Shown here one piece after another: positions 63,331-64,000 of a DNA stretch of 64,000 bases. Positions within the stretch are counted from its first letter, which is position 1; each line of letters starts with the position of its first letter. This stretch comes from Megalonaias nervosa (lineage: Eukaryota > Mollusca > Bivalvia > Unionida > Unionidae): assembly GCA_016617855.1 (NCBI GenBank), contig JAECUM010001818.1:1-64000 (forward strand). The letters are read 5' to 3'. Both the position numbers and the translations under genes were made by a program. The notes under the pieces are model-generated. The model made no database searches. It saw nothing but the letters and a program-made list of their open reading frames with translations, and was not told the origin of the DNA.

Positions 63331-64000
63331 TTACTGTATATATTTTCCAATAAAGCATCGAAACATTTTACTCGTATCATTTGTTAATTTATCAAACAAA
63401 AAAAAGTCATATTTATTTGCCGTTGCTTTATGATATAATTCAATAAATTTATCTGTTGTTACATCACTACATTGCTCATTCGCGATATTTCTAACGTCAA
63501 CATTATCCAGTCCTGGAAATAATATAAAGCAACCAGTATTTCGCCGAACAAATCTGTCAACATTATAAAAACGCTGAGCGAGATAAACAGAATTACATTT
63601 CTTATTTCGTGATAGTGAAAAATATGATCTTATTTTATTCATTTCCTCGTTGCTTAGCGGAATATCATCAAAAACAACTATCTTGTGTTCGGACGAATCA
63701 AGTTGATTAACTGGGACAAGTTCTTTTGGTTGTTTGATAATAAAAAAGTCTTCACCAGCCTCAAGATCATCACGAAGTTTGTCATTATAATTGTTAAGTA
63801 GCTCGTACTTATCTTGTTGTGGATTAAATGTGTAAATATAAACGCGATCGTAGTTAAAATTATCTCCTAGAAGTAAATTCATAAGCAAGTTTGTTTTCCC
63901 AGATCCAGTTCTTCCAACAATAAGATAATGACAATCTGGAAGTTCGTTTTTATGTTTATGTTTCACCAACCTCTCTGTATCAAAGTTCAATATCGACGAT
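63331..64000 (-). CDS. P2 packaging ATPase, 5' end beyond window
   Basis: FtsK/HerA-A32 type ATPase for genome packaging. Walker A IVGRTGSGKTNLLMNLLL, then VYIYTFNPQQDKYELL. Walker B HKIVVFDDIPLSNEEM. Then SVYLAQRFYNVDRFVRRNTG (sensor/arginine region) and the C-terminal FFLFDKLTNDTSKMFRCFIG. The frame is open to the window edge; the first possible start inside is non-ATG (TTG 63,990), so the true start may lie just outside. No break is seen. It is the best preserved P2 gene. Confidence 0.9.
   Translation of the reverse strand, partial: SSILNFDTERLVKHKHKNELPDCHYLIVGRTGSGKTNLLMNLLLGDNFNYDRVYIYTFNPQQDKYELLNNYNDKLRDDLEAGEDFFIIKQPKELVPVNQLDSSEHKIVVFDDIPLSNEEMNKIRSYFSLSRNKKCNSVYLAQRFYNVDRFVRRNTGCFILFPGLDNVDVRNIANEQCSDVTTDKFIELYHKATANKYDFFLFDKLTNDTSKMFRCFIGKYIQ

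Larger units (their letters stand above)
53990..64000. mobile_element. Polinton element P2, decayed, runs off the window
   Basis: The minus-strand genes PolB (54,360-59,489), integrase (61,870-62,911), a coiled-coil protein and packaging ATPase (to the window end) identify a second Polinton. Codon choice is AT-rich and protein sequences are far from P1. The left boundary is not certain; AAGTAGCGATTGTAAAGGGG near 53,985 is one candidate end, but no inverted partner is inside the window. PolB and integrase have multiple frameshifts and stops, and a LINE has inserted into PolB, so P2 is dead. The capsid genes presumably lie beyond 64,000. Confidence 0.82.

Overview
This window looks like genomic DNA of an invertebrate animal, most likely a mollusc. 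It holds the last three coding exons of a calmodulin gene with the invertebrate C-terminus (FVTMMTSK), very large introns, CA/TA/ATT microsatellites, SINE-like copies of a type familiar from mollusc genomes, and many layers of transposable elements. No bacterial features are present.

Layout. 1-17,060: calmodulin exons at 568, 7,495 and 16,437, with the 3'UTR. The introns hold a 1.3 kb TIR element, a pogo/Tigger-like element, simple repeats and an unexplained minus-strand coding remnant. 17,060-31,220: a repeat field with a degenerate roughly 200-bp repeat, a second pogo/Tigger element, a Ty3/gypsy-like LTR retrotransposon with both LTRs and a degenerate DIRS-like tyrosine-recombinase retroelement. 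31,221-47,444: a nearly complete 16.2 kb Polinton/Maverick (adintovirus-like) element, called P1 here. 47,445-53,990: gene-poor DNA with microsatellites, a SINE and a 62-bp tandem array. About 53,990 to the window end: a second, decayed Polinton of a different lineage, P2, read mostly on the minus strand (PolB, integrase, coiled-coil protein, packaging ATPase, plus a plus-strand HNH-like gene). A CR1/L2-like LINE sits inside its PolB.

P1 is the outstanding object. Its unique centre encodes a virion set: packaging ATPase, two proteins of the adintovirus X type, a protamine-like protein, an integrase with chromodomain, a small membrane protein, penton, pVI-like protein, double-jelly-roll major capsid protein, a zinc-ligand protein and an adenain-type protease. 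No DNA polymerase, Rep or helicase gene is visible. Its terminal inverted repeats are very long (about 2.9 and 2.7 kb). Each carries two genes separated by a minisatellite. A third related gene lies just inside the right repeat.

All five of these gene copies end in a 16-nt hairpin (type GGCCCTTTTCAGGGCC) lying 16 to 36 nt after the stop codon in the four cleanest cases, followed by a purine-rich CGAAAAGA/GAAAAGAG element 12-14 nt further on. This is the architecture of replication-dependent histone mRNA 3' ends. All five also share one promoter module (CACGTCCGTG, then a TATA box, then an initiator). The inferred picture is a Polinton without its own polymerase whose terminal-repeat genes are expressed as poly(A)-minus, S-phase-coupled, histone-like mRNAs. 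The capsid block instead uses gene-by-gene TATAAAA boxes and an ordinary poly(A) signal. I do not know of a description of this combination, but I could not search for one.

Limits: all identifications are by eye from motifs and family patterns. Several P1 genes are broken by single-base indels without internal stop codons, which may be assembly errors or young decay. No joined versions are given.
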